From: Aurelia coerulea
Taxonomy: Eukaryota; Cnidaria; Scyphozoa; Semaeostomeae; Ulmaridae
NCBI GenBank assembly: GCA_039566865.1
Contig: CM076949.1
Location: 23,040,501 to 23,104,500, forward strand
DNA: 64,000 bases
Direction of reading: 5' to 3'
The position numbers and the translations under genes were made by a program. Positions 23,497 through 36,344 of this stretch are shown here, one piece after another. The notes beneath the pieces were generated by a model, which saw nothing but the letters and a program-made list of their open reading frames with translations, was not told where the DNA came from and did not search any database. The number at the start of each line of letters is the position of its first letter. The first letter of the stretch is position 1.

Positions 23497-26400
23497 GAAT
23501 TGAATGCTGATTTCAAAAATGGCACTTAGATTTCTGTAAGTATTTTAGGAACAGAGATATTCAACTTTTCGTAAGATTGTAATGATTCTAATCTCCCATT
23601 TCAGATAGATTATTCTTTAGTGCACTGTATGATTTACTATAGCAATGTTTCGATTCAAAATTGAATGCTGAGTTCAAAAATGTCAATACGAAGTCTGTAA
23701 GTATTTTAGGAGCAGAGATATTCAACTTTTCGATAGATCGTAACGATTATAACGTCCTGTTTCATAATGATTATTCCTATATTGCAATAAAAGATTTCTT
23801 TTATCAATGTTTCGATGCAGAATTGAATGCTGATTTCAAAAATGGCACTTAGATTTCTGTAAGTATTTTAGGAACAGAGATATTCAACTTTTCTAAAGAT
23901 CGTAATGATTCTAATCTCCCATTTCAGATAGATTATTCTTATAGTGCACTGTATGATTTGCTATAGCAATGTTTCGATTCAGAATTGAATGCTGGTTTCA
24001 GAAATGTCAATTTGATTTCTGTAAGCATTTTAGGAGCAGAGATATTCAACTTTTCGAAAGATCGTAATGATTCTAATGTACCATTTCAGATAGTTTATTC
24101 TTATATTGCACTATATGATTTGCTATAGCAATGTTTCGATGCAGAATTGAATGCTGATTTCACTAAAGTCATTTAGAATTCTATAACTATTCTAGAGGTA
24201 GAGATATTCAACTTTTCAAAAGATGGTAATGATTCTAATGTACCATTTCAGATAGATTATTCTTATATTGACTGAATTGATTTCTTCTAGCAATGTGTCG
24301 ATGCAGAATTGAATACTGGTTTCATAAATGTCAATTTGATTTCTGTAAGCATTTTAGAACCAGAGATATTCAACTTTTCGAAATATACTTTCATACATAT
24401 ACTTTTCGTAATGATTCTAATGTTCCATTTCAGATAGATTATTCTTATATTGCATTATATGATTAGCTATAGCAATGTTTCGATGCAGAATTGAATGTTG
24501 ATTTAAAAAATGTCAATTTGATTTCTGTAAGCATTTTAGGAGCAGAGATATTCAACTTTTCAAAAGATCGTAATGATTCTAGTGTACCATTTCAGATAGA
24601 TTATTCTTATATTGCACTATATGATTTGCTATAGCAATGTTTCGATGCAGAATTGAATGCTGATTTCACTAAAGTCATTTAGAATTCTATAACTATTCTA
24701 GAGGTAGAGATATTCAACTTTTCAAAAGATGGTAATGATTCTAATGTACCATTTCAGATAGATTATTCTTATGTTGACTGAATTGATTTCTTCTAGCAGT
24801 GTGTCGATGCAGAATTGAATACTGGTTTCATAAATGTCAATTTGATTTCTGTAAGCATTTTAGAACCAGAGATATTCAACTTTTCGAAATATACTTTCAT
24901 ACATATACTTTTCGTAATGATTCTAATGTTCCATTTCAGATAGATTATTCTTATATTGCATTATATGATTTGCTATAGCAATATTTCGATGCAGAATTGA
25001 ATGTTGATTTAAAAAATGTCAATAAGAAGTCTGTAAATATTTTAGGAGCAGAGATATTTAACTTTTCGATGGATCGTAACGATTATAGCGTCCCAATTCA
25101 GAAGTATTACTCTTATATTTAAATAAATGATTTCTTTCAGCAATGTGTCGATGCAGAATTGAATGCTGAGTTCAAAAATGTCAATACGAAGTCTGTAAGT
25201 ATTTTACGAGCAGATATATTCAACTTTTCGATAGATCGTAACGATTATAACGTCCTGTTTCATAATGATTATTCCTATATTGCAATAAAAGATTTCTTTT
25301 ATCAATGTTTCGATGCAGAATTGAATGCTGAGCTCAAAAATGTCAATACGAAGTCTGTAAGTATTTTACGAGCAGATATATTCAACTTTTCGATAGATCG
25401 TAACGATTATAACGTCCTGTTTCATAATGATTATTCCTATATTGCAATAAAAGATTTCTTTTATCAATGTTTCGATGCAGAATTGAATGCTGAGTTCAAA
25501 AATGTCAATACGAAGTCTGTAAGCATTTTAGGAGCAGAGATATTCAACTTTTCAAAAGATCTTTATTATCCTTATGTTTCACTTCAGATATAATATTCTT
25601 ATATTGACTGAATTGATTTCTTCTAGCAATGTTTCGATGCAAAATTGAATGCTGGTTTCAGAAATGTCAATTTGATTTCTGTAAGCAATTTAGGAGCAGA
25701 GATATTCAACTTTTCGAAAGATCGTAATGATTCTAATGTCCCATTTCAGATAGATTATTCTTATATTGCACTATATGATTTGCTACAGCAATGTTTGATG
25801 CAGAATTGAATGCTGAGTTCAAAAAAGTCATTTAGATTTCTATAACTATTCTAGAGGTAGAGATATTCAACTTTTCAAAAGATGGTAATGATTCTAATGT
25901 ACCATTTCAGATAGATTATTCTTATATTGACTGAATTGATTTCTTCTAGCAATGTGTCGATGCAGAATTGAATACTGGTTTCATAAATGTCAATTTGATT
26001 TCTGTAAGCATTTTAGAACCAGAGATATTCAACTTTTCGAAATATACTTTCATACATATACTTTTCGTAATGATTCTAATGTCCCATTTCAGATAGATTA
26101 TTCTTATATTGCATTATATGATTTGCTATAGCAATGTTTCGATGCAGAATTGAATGTTGATTTAAAAAATGTCAATAAGAAGTCTGTAAATATTTTAGGA
26201 GCAGAGATATTTAACTTTTCGATGGATCGTAACGATTATAGCGTCCCAATTCAGAAGTATTACTCTTATATTTAAATAAATGATTTCTTTCAGCAATGTG
26301 TCGATGCAGAATTGAATGCTGAGTTCACAAATGTCAATAAGAAGTCTGCAAGCATTTTAAGAGCAGATATATTTAACTTTTTGATAGATCGTAACGATTA

Positions 26401-29400
26401 TAACGTCCTGTTTCATAATGATTATTCCTATATTGCAATAAAAGATTTCTTTTATCAATGTTTCGATGCAGAATTGAATGCTGAGTTCAAAAATGTCAAT
26501 ACGAAGTCTGTAAGTATTTTAGGAACAGAGATATTCAACTTTTCTAAAGATCGTAATGATTCTAATCTCCCATTTCAGATAGATTATTCTTATAGTGCAC
26601 TGTATGATTTGCTATAGCAATGTTTCGATTCAGAATTGAATGCTGGTTTCAGAAAAGTCAATTTGATTTCTGTAAGCAATTTAGGAGCAGAGATATTCAA
26701 CTTTTCGAAAGATCGTATTGATTCTAATCTCTCATTTCAGATAGATTATTATTATAGTGCACTGTATGATTTACTATAGCAATGTTTCGATTCAGAATTG
26801 AATGCTGATTTCAAAAATGTCAATAAGAAGTCTGTAAATATTTTAGGAGCAGAGATATTTAACTTTTCGATGGATTGTAACGATTATAGCGTCTTAATTC
26901 AGAAGTATTACTCTTATATTTAAATAAATGATTTCTTTCAGTAATGTGTCGATGCAGAATTGAATGCTGAGTTCACAAATGTCAATAAGAAGTCTGCAAG
27001 TATTTTAGGAGCAGATATATTTAACTTGTTGATAGATCGTAACGATTATTACGTCCTATTTCATAATGATTATTCCTATATTGCAATAAAAGATTTCTTT
27101 TATCAATGCTTTGATGCAGAATTGAATGCTGAGTTCAAAAATGTCAATACAAAGTCTGTAAGTATTTTAGGAGCAGAGATATTTAACTTTTTGATAGATC
27201 CCAGCAATTGGAAGACTATATAGACTTCGTCCCATTTCAAAAAGGTTTTTTTCTATATTGAGCCAATTGATTACTTTTAACAATGTTTCGATGCAGAATT
27301 GAATGCTGATTTCAAAAATGTCAATACGAAGTCTGTAAGTATTTTAGGAACAGAGATATTCAACTTTTCTAAAGATCGTAATGATTCTAATCTCCCATTT
27401 CAGATAGATTATTCTTATAGTGCACTGTATGATTTGCTATAGCAATGTTTCGATTCAGAATTGAATGCTGGTTTCAGAAATGTCAATTTGATTTCTGTAA
27501 GCATTTTAGGAGCAGAGATATTTAACTTTTCGATGGATCGTAACGATTATAGCGTCTTAATTCAGAAGTATTACTCTTATATTTAAATAAATGATTTCTT
27601 TCAGCAATGTGTCGATGCAGAATTGAATGCTGGTTTCAGAAATGTCAATAAGAATTCTGTAAGCATTTTAAGAGCAGATATATTTAACTTTTTGATAGAT
27701 CGTAACGATTATAACGTCCTGTTTCATAATGATTATTCCTATATTGCAATAAAAGATTTCTTTTATCAATGTTTCGATGCAGAATTGAATGCTGAGTTCA
27801 AAAATGTCAATACGAAGTCTGTAAGTATTTTAGGAGCAGAGATATTTAACTTTTTGATAGATCCCAGCAATTGGAAGACTATATAGACTTCGTCCCATTT
27901 CAAAAAGGTTTTTTTCTATATTGAGCCAATTGATTACTTTTAACAATGTTTCGATGCAGAATTGAATGCTGATTTCAAAAATGGCACTTAGATTTCTGTA
28001 AGTATTTTAGGAACAGAGATATTCAACTTTTCGTAAGATTGTAATGATTCTAATCTCCCATTTCAGATAGATTATTCTTTAGTGCACTGTATGATTTACT
28101 ATAGCAATGTTTCGATTCAAAATTGAATGCTGAGTTCAAAAATGTCAATACGAAGTCTGTAAGTATTTTAAGAGCAGAGATATTCAACTTTTCGATAGAT
28201 CGTAACGATTATAACGTCCTGTTTCATAATGATTATTCCTATATTGCAATAAAAGATTTCTTTTATCAATGTTTCGATGCAGAATTGAATGCTGATTTCA
28301 AAAATGGCACTTAGATTTCTGTAAGTATTTTAGGAACAGAGATATTCAACTTTTCTAAAGATCGTAATGATTCTAATCTCCCATTTCAGATAGATTATTC
28401 TTATAGTGCACTGTATGATTTGCTATAGCAATGTTTCGATTCAGAATTGAATGCTGGTTTCAGAAATGTCAATTTGATTTCTGTAAGCATTTTAGGAGCA
28501 GAGATATTCAACTTTTCGAAAGATCGTAATGATTCTAATGTACCATTTCAGATAGTTTATTCTTATATTGCACTATATGATTTTCTATAGCAATGTTTCG
28601 ATGCAGAATTGAATGCTGATTTCACTAAAGTCATTTAGAATTCTATAACTATTCTAGAGGTAGAGATATTCAACTTTTCAAAAGATGGTAATGATTCTAA
28701 TGTACCATTTCAGATAGATTATTCTTATGTTGACTGAATTGATTTCTTCTAGCAGTGTGTCGATGCAGAATTGAATACTGGTTTCATAAATGTCAATTTG
28801 ATTTCTGTAAGCATTTTAGAACCAGAGATATTCAACTTTTCGAAATATACTTTCATACATATACTTTTCGTAATGATTCTAATGTTCCATTTCAGATAGA
28901 TTATTCTTATATTGCATTATATGATTTGCTATAGCAATGTTTCGATGCAGAATTGAATGTTGATTTAAAAAATGTCAATAAGAAGTCTGTAAATATTTTA
29001 GGAGCAGAGATATTTAACTTTTCGATGGATCGTAACGATTATAGCGTCCCAATTCAGAAGTATTACTCTTATATTTAAATAAATGATTTCTTTCAGCAAT
29101 GTGTCGATGCAGAATTGAATGCTGAGTTCAAAAATGTCAATACGAAGTCTGTAAGTATTTTACGAGCAGATATATTCAACTTTTCGATAGATCGTAACGA
29201 TTATAACGTCCTGTTTCATAATGATTATTCCTATATTGCAATAAAAGATTTCTTTTATCAATGTTTCGTTGCAGAATTGAATGCTGAGCTCAAAAATGTC
29301 AATACGAAGTCTGTAAGTATTTTACGAGCAGATATATTCATTTTTTCGATAGATCGTAACGATTATAACGTCCTGTTTCATAATGATTATTCCTATATTG

Positions 29401-31079
29401 CAATAAAAGATTTCTTTTATCAATGTTTCGATGCAGAATTGAATGCTGAGTTCAAAAATGTCAATACGAAGTCTGTAAGCATTTTAGGAGCAGAGATATT
29501 CAACTTTTCAAAAGATCGTTATTATCCTTATGTTTCACTTCAGATATAATATTCTTATATTGACTGAATTAATTTCTTCTAGCAATGTTTCGATGCAGAA
29601 TTGAATGCTGGTTTCAGAAATGTCAATTTGATTTCTGTAAGCAATTTAGGAGCAGAAATATTCAACTTTTCGAAAGATCGTAATGATTCTTATATTTCAC
29701 TTCAGATAGAATATTCTTATCTTAACTGAAATGATGTCTTTCAGCAATGTGTCGATGCAGAATTGAATACTGGTTTCATAAATGTCAATTTGATTTCTGT
29801 AAGCATTTTAGAACCAGAGATATTCAACTTTTCGAAATATACTTTCATACATATACTTTTCGTAATGATTCTAATGTTCCATTTCAGATAGATTATTCTT
29901 ATATTGCATTATATGATTAGCTATAGCAATGTTTCGATGCAGAATTGAATGCTGGTTTCAGAAATGTCAATTTGATTCCTGTAAGCATTTTAAGAGCAGA
30001 GATATTCAACTTTTCAAAAGATCGTTATTATCCTTATGTTTCACTTCAGATATAATATTCTTATATTGACTAAATTGATTTCTTCTAGCAATGTTTGATG
30101 CAGAATTGAATGTTGATTTCAAAAATGTCAATTTGATTTCTGTAAGCATTTTAGGAGCAGAGATATTCAACTTTTCAAAAGATCGTAATGATTCTTAGGT
30201 CCCTTTTCAGATAGATTATTCTTATATTGCACTATATGATTTGCTATAGCAATGTTTGATGCAGAATTGAATGCTGAGTTCAAAAAAGTCATTTAGATTT
30301 CCATAACTATTCTAGAGGTAGAGATATTCAACTTTTCAAAAGATCTTTATTATCCTTATGTTTCACTTCAGATATAATATTCTTATATTGACTGAATTGA
30401 TTTCTTCTAGCAATGTTTCGATGCAGAATTGAATGCTGGTTTCCGAAATGTCAATTTGATTTCTGTAAGCAATTTAGGAGCAGAGATATTCAACTTTTCG
30501 AAAGATCGTAATGATTCTAATGTCCCATTTCAGATAGATTATTCTTATATTGACTGAATTGATTTCTTCTAGCAATGTTTCGATGCAGAATTGAATGCTG
30601 GTTTCAGAAATGTCAATTTGATTTCTGTAAGCAATTTAGGAGCAGAGATATTCAACTTTTCGAAAGATCGTAATGATTCTAATGTCCCATTTCAGATAGA
30701 TTATTCTTATATTGCACTATATGATTTGCTACAGCAATGTTTGATGCAGAATTGAATGCTGAGTTCAAAAAAGTCATTTAGAATTCTATAACTATTCTAG
30801 AGGTAGAGATATTCAACTTTTCAAAAGATGGTAATGATTCTAATGTACCATTTCAGATAGATTATTCTTATATTGACTGAATTGATTTCTTCTAGCAATG
30901 TGTCGATGCAGAATTGAATACTGGTTTCATAAATGTCAATTTGATTTCTGTAAGCATTTTAGAACCAGAGGTATTCAACTTTTCGAAATATACTTTCATA
31001 CATATACTTTTCGTAATGATTCTAATGTTCCATTTCAGATAGATTATTCTTATATTGCATTATATGATTTGCTATAGCA

Positions 31080-34000
31080 ATGTTTCGATTCAGAATTGAA
31101 TGCTGATTTCAAAAATGACAATAAAAAGTCTGCAAGTATTTTAGGAGCAGATATATTTAACTTTTTGATAGATCGTAACGATTATAACGTCCTATTTCAT
31201 AATGATTATTCCTATATTGCAATAAAAGATTTCTTTTATCAATGTTTCGATGCAGAATTGAATGCTGAGTTCAAAAATGTCAATACGAAGTCTGTAAGTA
31301 TTTTAGGAGCAGAGATATTTAACTTTTTGATAGATCCCAGCAATTGGAAGACTATATAGACTTCGTCCCATTTCAAAAAGGTTTTTTTTATATTGAGCCA
31401 ATTGATTACTTTTATCAATGTTTCGATGCAGAATTGAATGCTGATTTCAAAAATGGCACTTAGATTTCTGTAAGTATTTTAGGAACAAAGATATATTTAA
31501 CTTTTCGTAAGATTGTAATGATTCTAATCTCCCATTTCAGATAGATTATTCTTTATTGCACTATATGATTTACTATAGCAATGTTTCGATTCAAAATTGA
31601 ATGCTGAGTTCAAAAATGTCAATACGAAGTCTGTAAGTATTTTAGGAGCAGAGATATTCAACTTTTCGATAGATCGTAACGATTATAACGTCCTGTTTCA
31701 TAATTATTATTCCTATATTGCAATAAAAGATTTCTTTTATCAATGTTTCGATTAAAAATTGAATGCTGGTTTCAGAAATGTCTATTTGATTTCTGTAAGC
31801 ATTTTAGGAGCAGAGATATTCAACTTTTCAAAAGATCGTTATGATCCTTATGTTTCACTTCAGATATAATATTCTTATATTGACTGAATTGATTTCTTCT
31901 AGCAATGTTTCGATGCAGAATTGAATGCTGGTTTCAGAAATGTCCATTTGATTTCTGTAAGCAATTTAGGAGCAGAGATATTCAACTTTTCGAAAGATCG
32001 TAATGATTCTAATGTCCCATTTCAGATAGATTATTCTTATATTGCACTATATGATTTGCTACAGCAATGTTTGATGCAGAATTGAATGCTGAGTTCAAAA
32101 AAGTCATTTAGAATTCTATAACTATTCTAGAGGTAGAGATATTCAACTTTTCAAAAGATGGTAATGATTCTAATGTACCATTTCAGATAGATTATTCTTA
32201 TATTGACTGAATTGATTTCTGCTAGCAATGTGTCGATGCAGAATTGAATGCTGGTTTCAGAAATGTCAATTTGATGTCTGTAAGCATTTTAGGAGCAGAG
32301 ATATTCAACTTTTCGAAAGATCGTAATGATTCTAATGTCCCATTTCAGATAGATTATTCTTATATTGCACTATATGATTTGCTACAGCAATGTTTGATGC
32401 AGAATTGAATGCTGAGTTCAAAAAAGTGAGCCAGACTGCTGTAACTGTAGCAGGAGTAGAGATATTCAACTTTTAAGATAGATTGCAATAGATGTGAGAA
32501 TTTGGTAGAGAATCACTACCACAGAAAAACATCTATTCAGAAATTTATAGAGAATCATTAATTGATTTCTTCTAGCAATATTTCGATGCAGAATTGAATG
32601 CTGATTTCACTAAAGTCATTTAGAATTCCATAACTATTCTAGAGGCAGAGATATTCAACTTTTCGAAAGATCGTAATGATTCTAATCTCTCATTTCAGAT
32701 AGATTATTCTTATAGTGCACTGTATGATTTACTATAGCAATGTTTCGATTCAGAATTGAATGCTGATTTTAAAAATAGCACTTTTATTTCTGTAAGTGTT
32801 TTAGGAGCAGAGATATTCAACTTTTAGAAGGATCGAATTCATTCTAATCTCTCATTTCAGATAGATTATTCTAATAGTGCACTGTATGATTTACTATAGC
32901 AATGTTTCGATTCAGAATTGAATGCTGATTTCAAAAATAGCACTTAGATTTCTGTAAGTATTTTAGGAGCAGAGATATTCAACTTTTAGAAAGATCGTTA
33001 TGATTCTTATGTTTCACTTCAGATATAATATTCTTGTATTGACTGAATTGATTTCTTCTAGCAATATTTCGATGCAGAATTGAATGCTGATTTCACTAAA
33101 GTCATTTAGAATTCCATAACTATTCTAGAGGCAGAGATATTCAACTTTCCGAAAGATCGTAATGATTCTAATCTCTCATTTCAGATAGATTATTCTTGTA
33201 GTGCACTGTATGATTTACTATAGCAATGTTTCGATTCAGAATTGAATGCTGATTTCACTAAAGTCATTTAGAATTCTATAACTATTCTAGAGGCAGAGAT
33301 ATTCAACTTTTCGTAAGATCGTAATGATTCTAATCTCTCATTTCAGATAGATTATTCTTGTAGTGCACTGTATGATTTACTATAGCAATGTTTCGATTCA
33401 GAATTGAATGCTGATGTCAAAAATAGCACTTAGATTTCTGTAAGTGTTTTAGGAGCAGAGATATTCAACTTTTAGAAGGATCGAATTCATTCTAATCTCT
33501 CATTTCAGATAGATTATTCTAATAGTGCACTGTATGATTTACTATAGCAATGTTTCGATTCAGAATTGAATACTGATTTCAAAAATAGCACTTAGATTTC
33601 TGTAAGTATTTTAGGAGCAGAGATATTCAACTTTTAGAAAGATCGTTATGATTCTTATGTTTCACTTCAGATATAATATTCTTGTATTGACTGAATTGAT
33701 TTCTTCTAGCAATATTTCGATGCAGAATTGAATGCTGATTTCACTAAAGTCATTTAGAATTCTATAACTATTCTAGAGGCAGAGATATTCAACTTTTCGA
33801 AAGATCGTAATGATTCTAATCTCTCATTTCAGATAGATTATTCTTATAGTGCACTGTATGATTTACTATAGCAATGTTTCGATTCAGAATTGAATGCTGA
33901 TTTCAAAAATAGCACTTAGATTTCTGTAAGTATTTTAGGAGCAGAGATATTCAACTTTTAGAAAGATCGTATTGATTCTAATCTCTCATTTCAGATAGAT

Positions 34001-36188
34001 TATTCTTATAGTGCACTGTATGATTTACTATAGCAATGTTTCGATTCAGAATTGAATGCTGATTTCAAAAATAGCACTTAGATTTCTGTAAGTATTTTAG
34101 GAGCAGAGATATTCAACTTTTAGAAAGATCGTTATGATTCTTATGTTTCACTTCAGATATAATATTCTTGTATTGACTGAATTGATTTCTTCTAGCAATA
34201 TTTCGATGCAGAATTGAATGCTGATTTCACTAAAGTCATTTAGAATTCCATAACTATTCTAGAGGCAGAGATATTCAACTTTCCGAAAGATCGTAATGAT
34301 TCTAATCTCTCATTTCAGATAGATTATTCTTATAGTGCACTGTATGATTTGCTATAGCAATATTTCGATGCAGAATTGAATGCTTATTTCACTAAAGTCA
34401 TTTAGAATTCTATAACTATTCTAGAGGCAGAGATATTCAACTTTTCGAAAGATCGTAATGATTCTAATCTCTCATTTCAGATAGATTATTCTTGTAGTGC
34501 ACTGTATGATTTACTATAGCAATGTTTCGATTCAGAATTGAATGCTGATTTCAAAAATAGCACTTAGATTTCTGTAAGTATTTTAGGAGCAGAGATATTC
34601 AACTTTTAGAAAGATCGAATTCATTCTAATCTCTCATTTCAGATAGATTATTCTAATAGTGCACTGTATGATTTACTATAGCAATGTTTCGATTCAGAAT
34701 TGAATACTGATTTCAAAAATAGCACTTAGATTTCTGTAAGTATTTTAGGAGCAGAGATATTCAACTTTTAGAAAGATCGAATTCATTCTAATCTCTCATT
34801 TCAGATAGATTATTCTTATATTGCACTGTATGATTTACTATAGCAGTGTTTCGATTCAGAATTGAATGCTGATTTCAAAAATAGCACTTAGATTTCTGTA
34901 AGTATTTTAGGAGCAGAGATATTCAACTTTTCGAAAGTTCGTAATGTTTCTAATCGCCCATTTCAGATAGATTATTCTTATATTGCACTGTATGATTTAC
35001 TATAGCAGTGTTTCGATTTAGAATTGAATGCTGATTTCAAAAATAGCACTTAGATTTCTGTAAGTATTTTAGGAGCAGAGATATTCAACTTTTAGAAAGA
35101 TCGTTATGATTCTTATGTTTCACTTCAGATATAATATTCTTGTATTGACTGAATTGATTTCTTCTAGCAATGTTTCGATTCAGAATTAAATTCTGGTTTC
35201 AGAAATGTCAATACGAAGTCTGTAAGTATTTTAGGAACAGAGATATTCAACTTTTTGATAGATCGTAACGATTATAACGTCCTATTTCATAATGATTATT
35301 CCTATATTGCAATAAAAGATTTTTTTATCAATGTTTCGATGCAGAATTGAATGCTGAGTTCAAAAATGTCAATACGAAGTCTGTAAGTATTTTAGGAGCA
35401 GAGATATTCAACTTTTCGATAGATCCCAGCAATTGGAAGACTATATAGACTTCGTCCCATTTCAAAAAGGTTTTTTTTATATTGAGCCAATTGATTACTT
35501 TTAACAATGTTTCGATGCAGAATTGAATGCTGATTTCACTAAAGTCATTTAGAATTCTATAACTATTCTAGAGGCAGAGATATTCAACTTTTCGAAAGAT
35601 CGTAATGATTCTAATCTCTCATTTCAGATAGATTATTCTTATAGTGCACTGTATGATTTACTATAGCAATGTTTCGATTCAGAATTGAATGCTGATTTCA
35701 AAAATGGCACTTAGATTTCTGTAAGTATTTTGGGAGCAGAGATATTCAACTTCTCGAAAGATCGTAGCGATTCTTATGTCTCACTTCACATAGAACATTC
35801 TTATATTGACTGAAATGATTTCTTCTAGCAATATTTCGATGCAGAATTGAATGCTGATTTCACTAAAGTCATTTAGAATTCCATAACAATTCTAGAGGCA
35901 GAGATATTCAACTTTTCGAAAGATCGTAATGATTCTAATCTCTCATTTCAGATAGATTATTCTTATAGTGCACTGTATGATTTACTATAGCAATGATTCG
36001 ATTCAGAATTGAATGCTGATTTCAAAAATGGCACTTAGATTTCTGTAAGTATTTTGGGAGCAGAGATATTCAACTTCTCGAAAGATCGTAGCGATTCTTA
36101 TGTCTCACTTCACATAGAACATTCTTATATTGACTGAAATGATTTCTTCTAGCAATGTTTCGATTCAGAATTGAATGCTGATTTCAAA
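31080..36188 (+). repeat. Right flank of satellite A: different subtypes
   Basis: From here the 28-bp-insertion subtype disappears. After about 32580 the array is dominated by monomers reading TTCAAAAATAGCACTTAG or TTTCACTAAAGTCATTTAG with CTATTCTAGAGGCAGAG. One patch of the open type recurs at 35200-35430. This is the less homogenised edge of the array. Confidence 0.85.
32388..32575 (+). repeat. Diverged 188-bp satellite A unit
   Basis: Starts like a normal monomer (CAATGTTTGATGCAGAATTG) but then reads AAAGTGAGCCAGACTGCTGT and contains ACTACCACAGAAAAACATCT before returning to GATTTCTTCTAG. In the repeat's frame the part after GCTGAGTTC reads KKVSQTAVTVAGVEIFNF, which looks more protein-like than other monomers. 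The same unusual blocks occur in reverse orientation at 36190-36344, so it may be close to an ancestral or outer-edge monomer type. Confidence 0.75.
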
Positions 36189-36189
36189 A

Positions 36190-36344
36190 ACTCTACAACT
36201 AAAATAGTCACAGCAATCTGGGTAACTTTTCAAAGCTCAGCATTTAATTCTGCATCGAAACATTGCTATAACAACTCAATGAATGATTCCCTATAATTTT
36301 ATCAGCCTTAATGGAACAGATGTTTTTCTGTAGTAGGATGGATT
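36190..36344 (-). repeat. Inverted diverged satellite A unit at the A/B junction
   Basis: On the minus strand this reads CTACTACAGAAAAACATCTG near 36336, then TTGTTATAG followed by CAATGTTTCGATGCAGAATT and a CCCAGATTGCTGTGACT block. It is the same unit type as 32388-32575 but on the opposite strand. It marks the exact switch from satellite A to satellite B and implies an inversion at the junction. Confidence 0.8.

Larger units (their letters stand above)
7301..36188 (+). repeat. Satellite A array, about 162-bp monomer (roughly 175-180 copies)
   Basis: Head-to-tail monomers carry these landmarks in order: CAATGTTTCGATGCAGAATT, GAATGCTGATTTCAAAAATG, TCTGTAAGTATTTTAGGAGC, AGAGATATTCAACTTTTCGA, AAGATCGTAATGATTCTAAT, CCCATTTCAG, and ATAGATTATTCTTATATTGC. 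Exact copies are 162 bp; others vary by a few bases, and one subtype carries an insertion of about 28 bp. The reading phase is preserved because 162 is a multiple of three. Subtypes alternate in a complex higher-order pattern. All units are on the same strand except the junction unit after 36190. The monomer is near nucleosome length. No gene is embedded in the array. Confidence 0.97.

Noticed and set aside
10285..31359. Repeated 63- and 87-codon plus-strand frames in satellite A as separate small genes
   Set aside because: Their first codon is TTG within the repeat, there is no in-frame ATG, and they end wherever the next monomer subtype has a stop.
7301..36188. Tandem small-RNA gene cluster such as 5S rRNA
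   Set aside because: The monomer is too AT-rich and no A-box, C-box or terminal T-run arrangement typical of polymerase III genes was seen.
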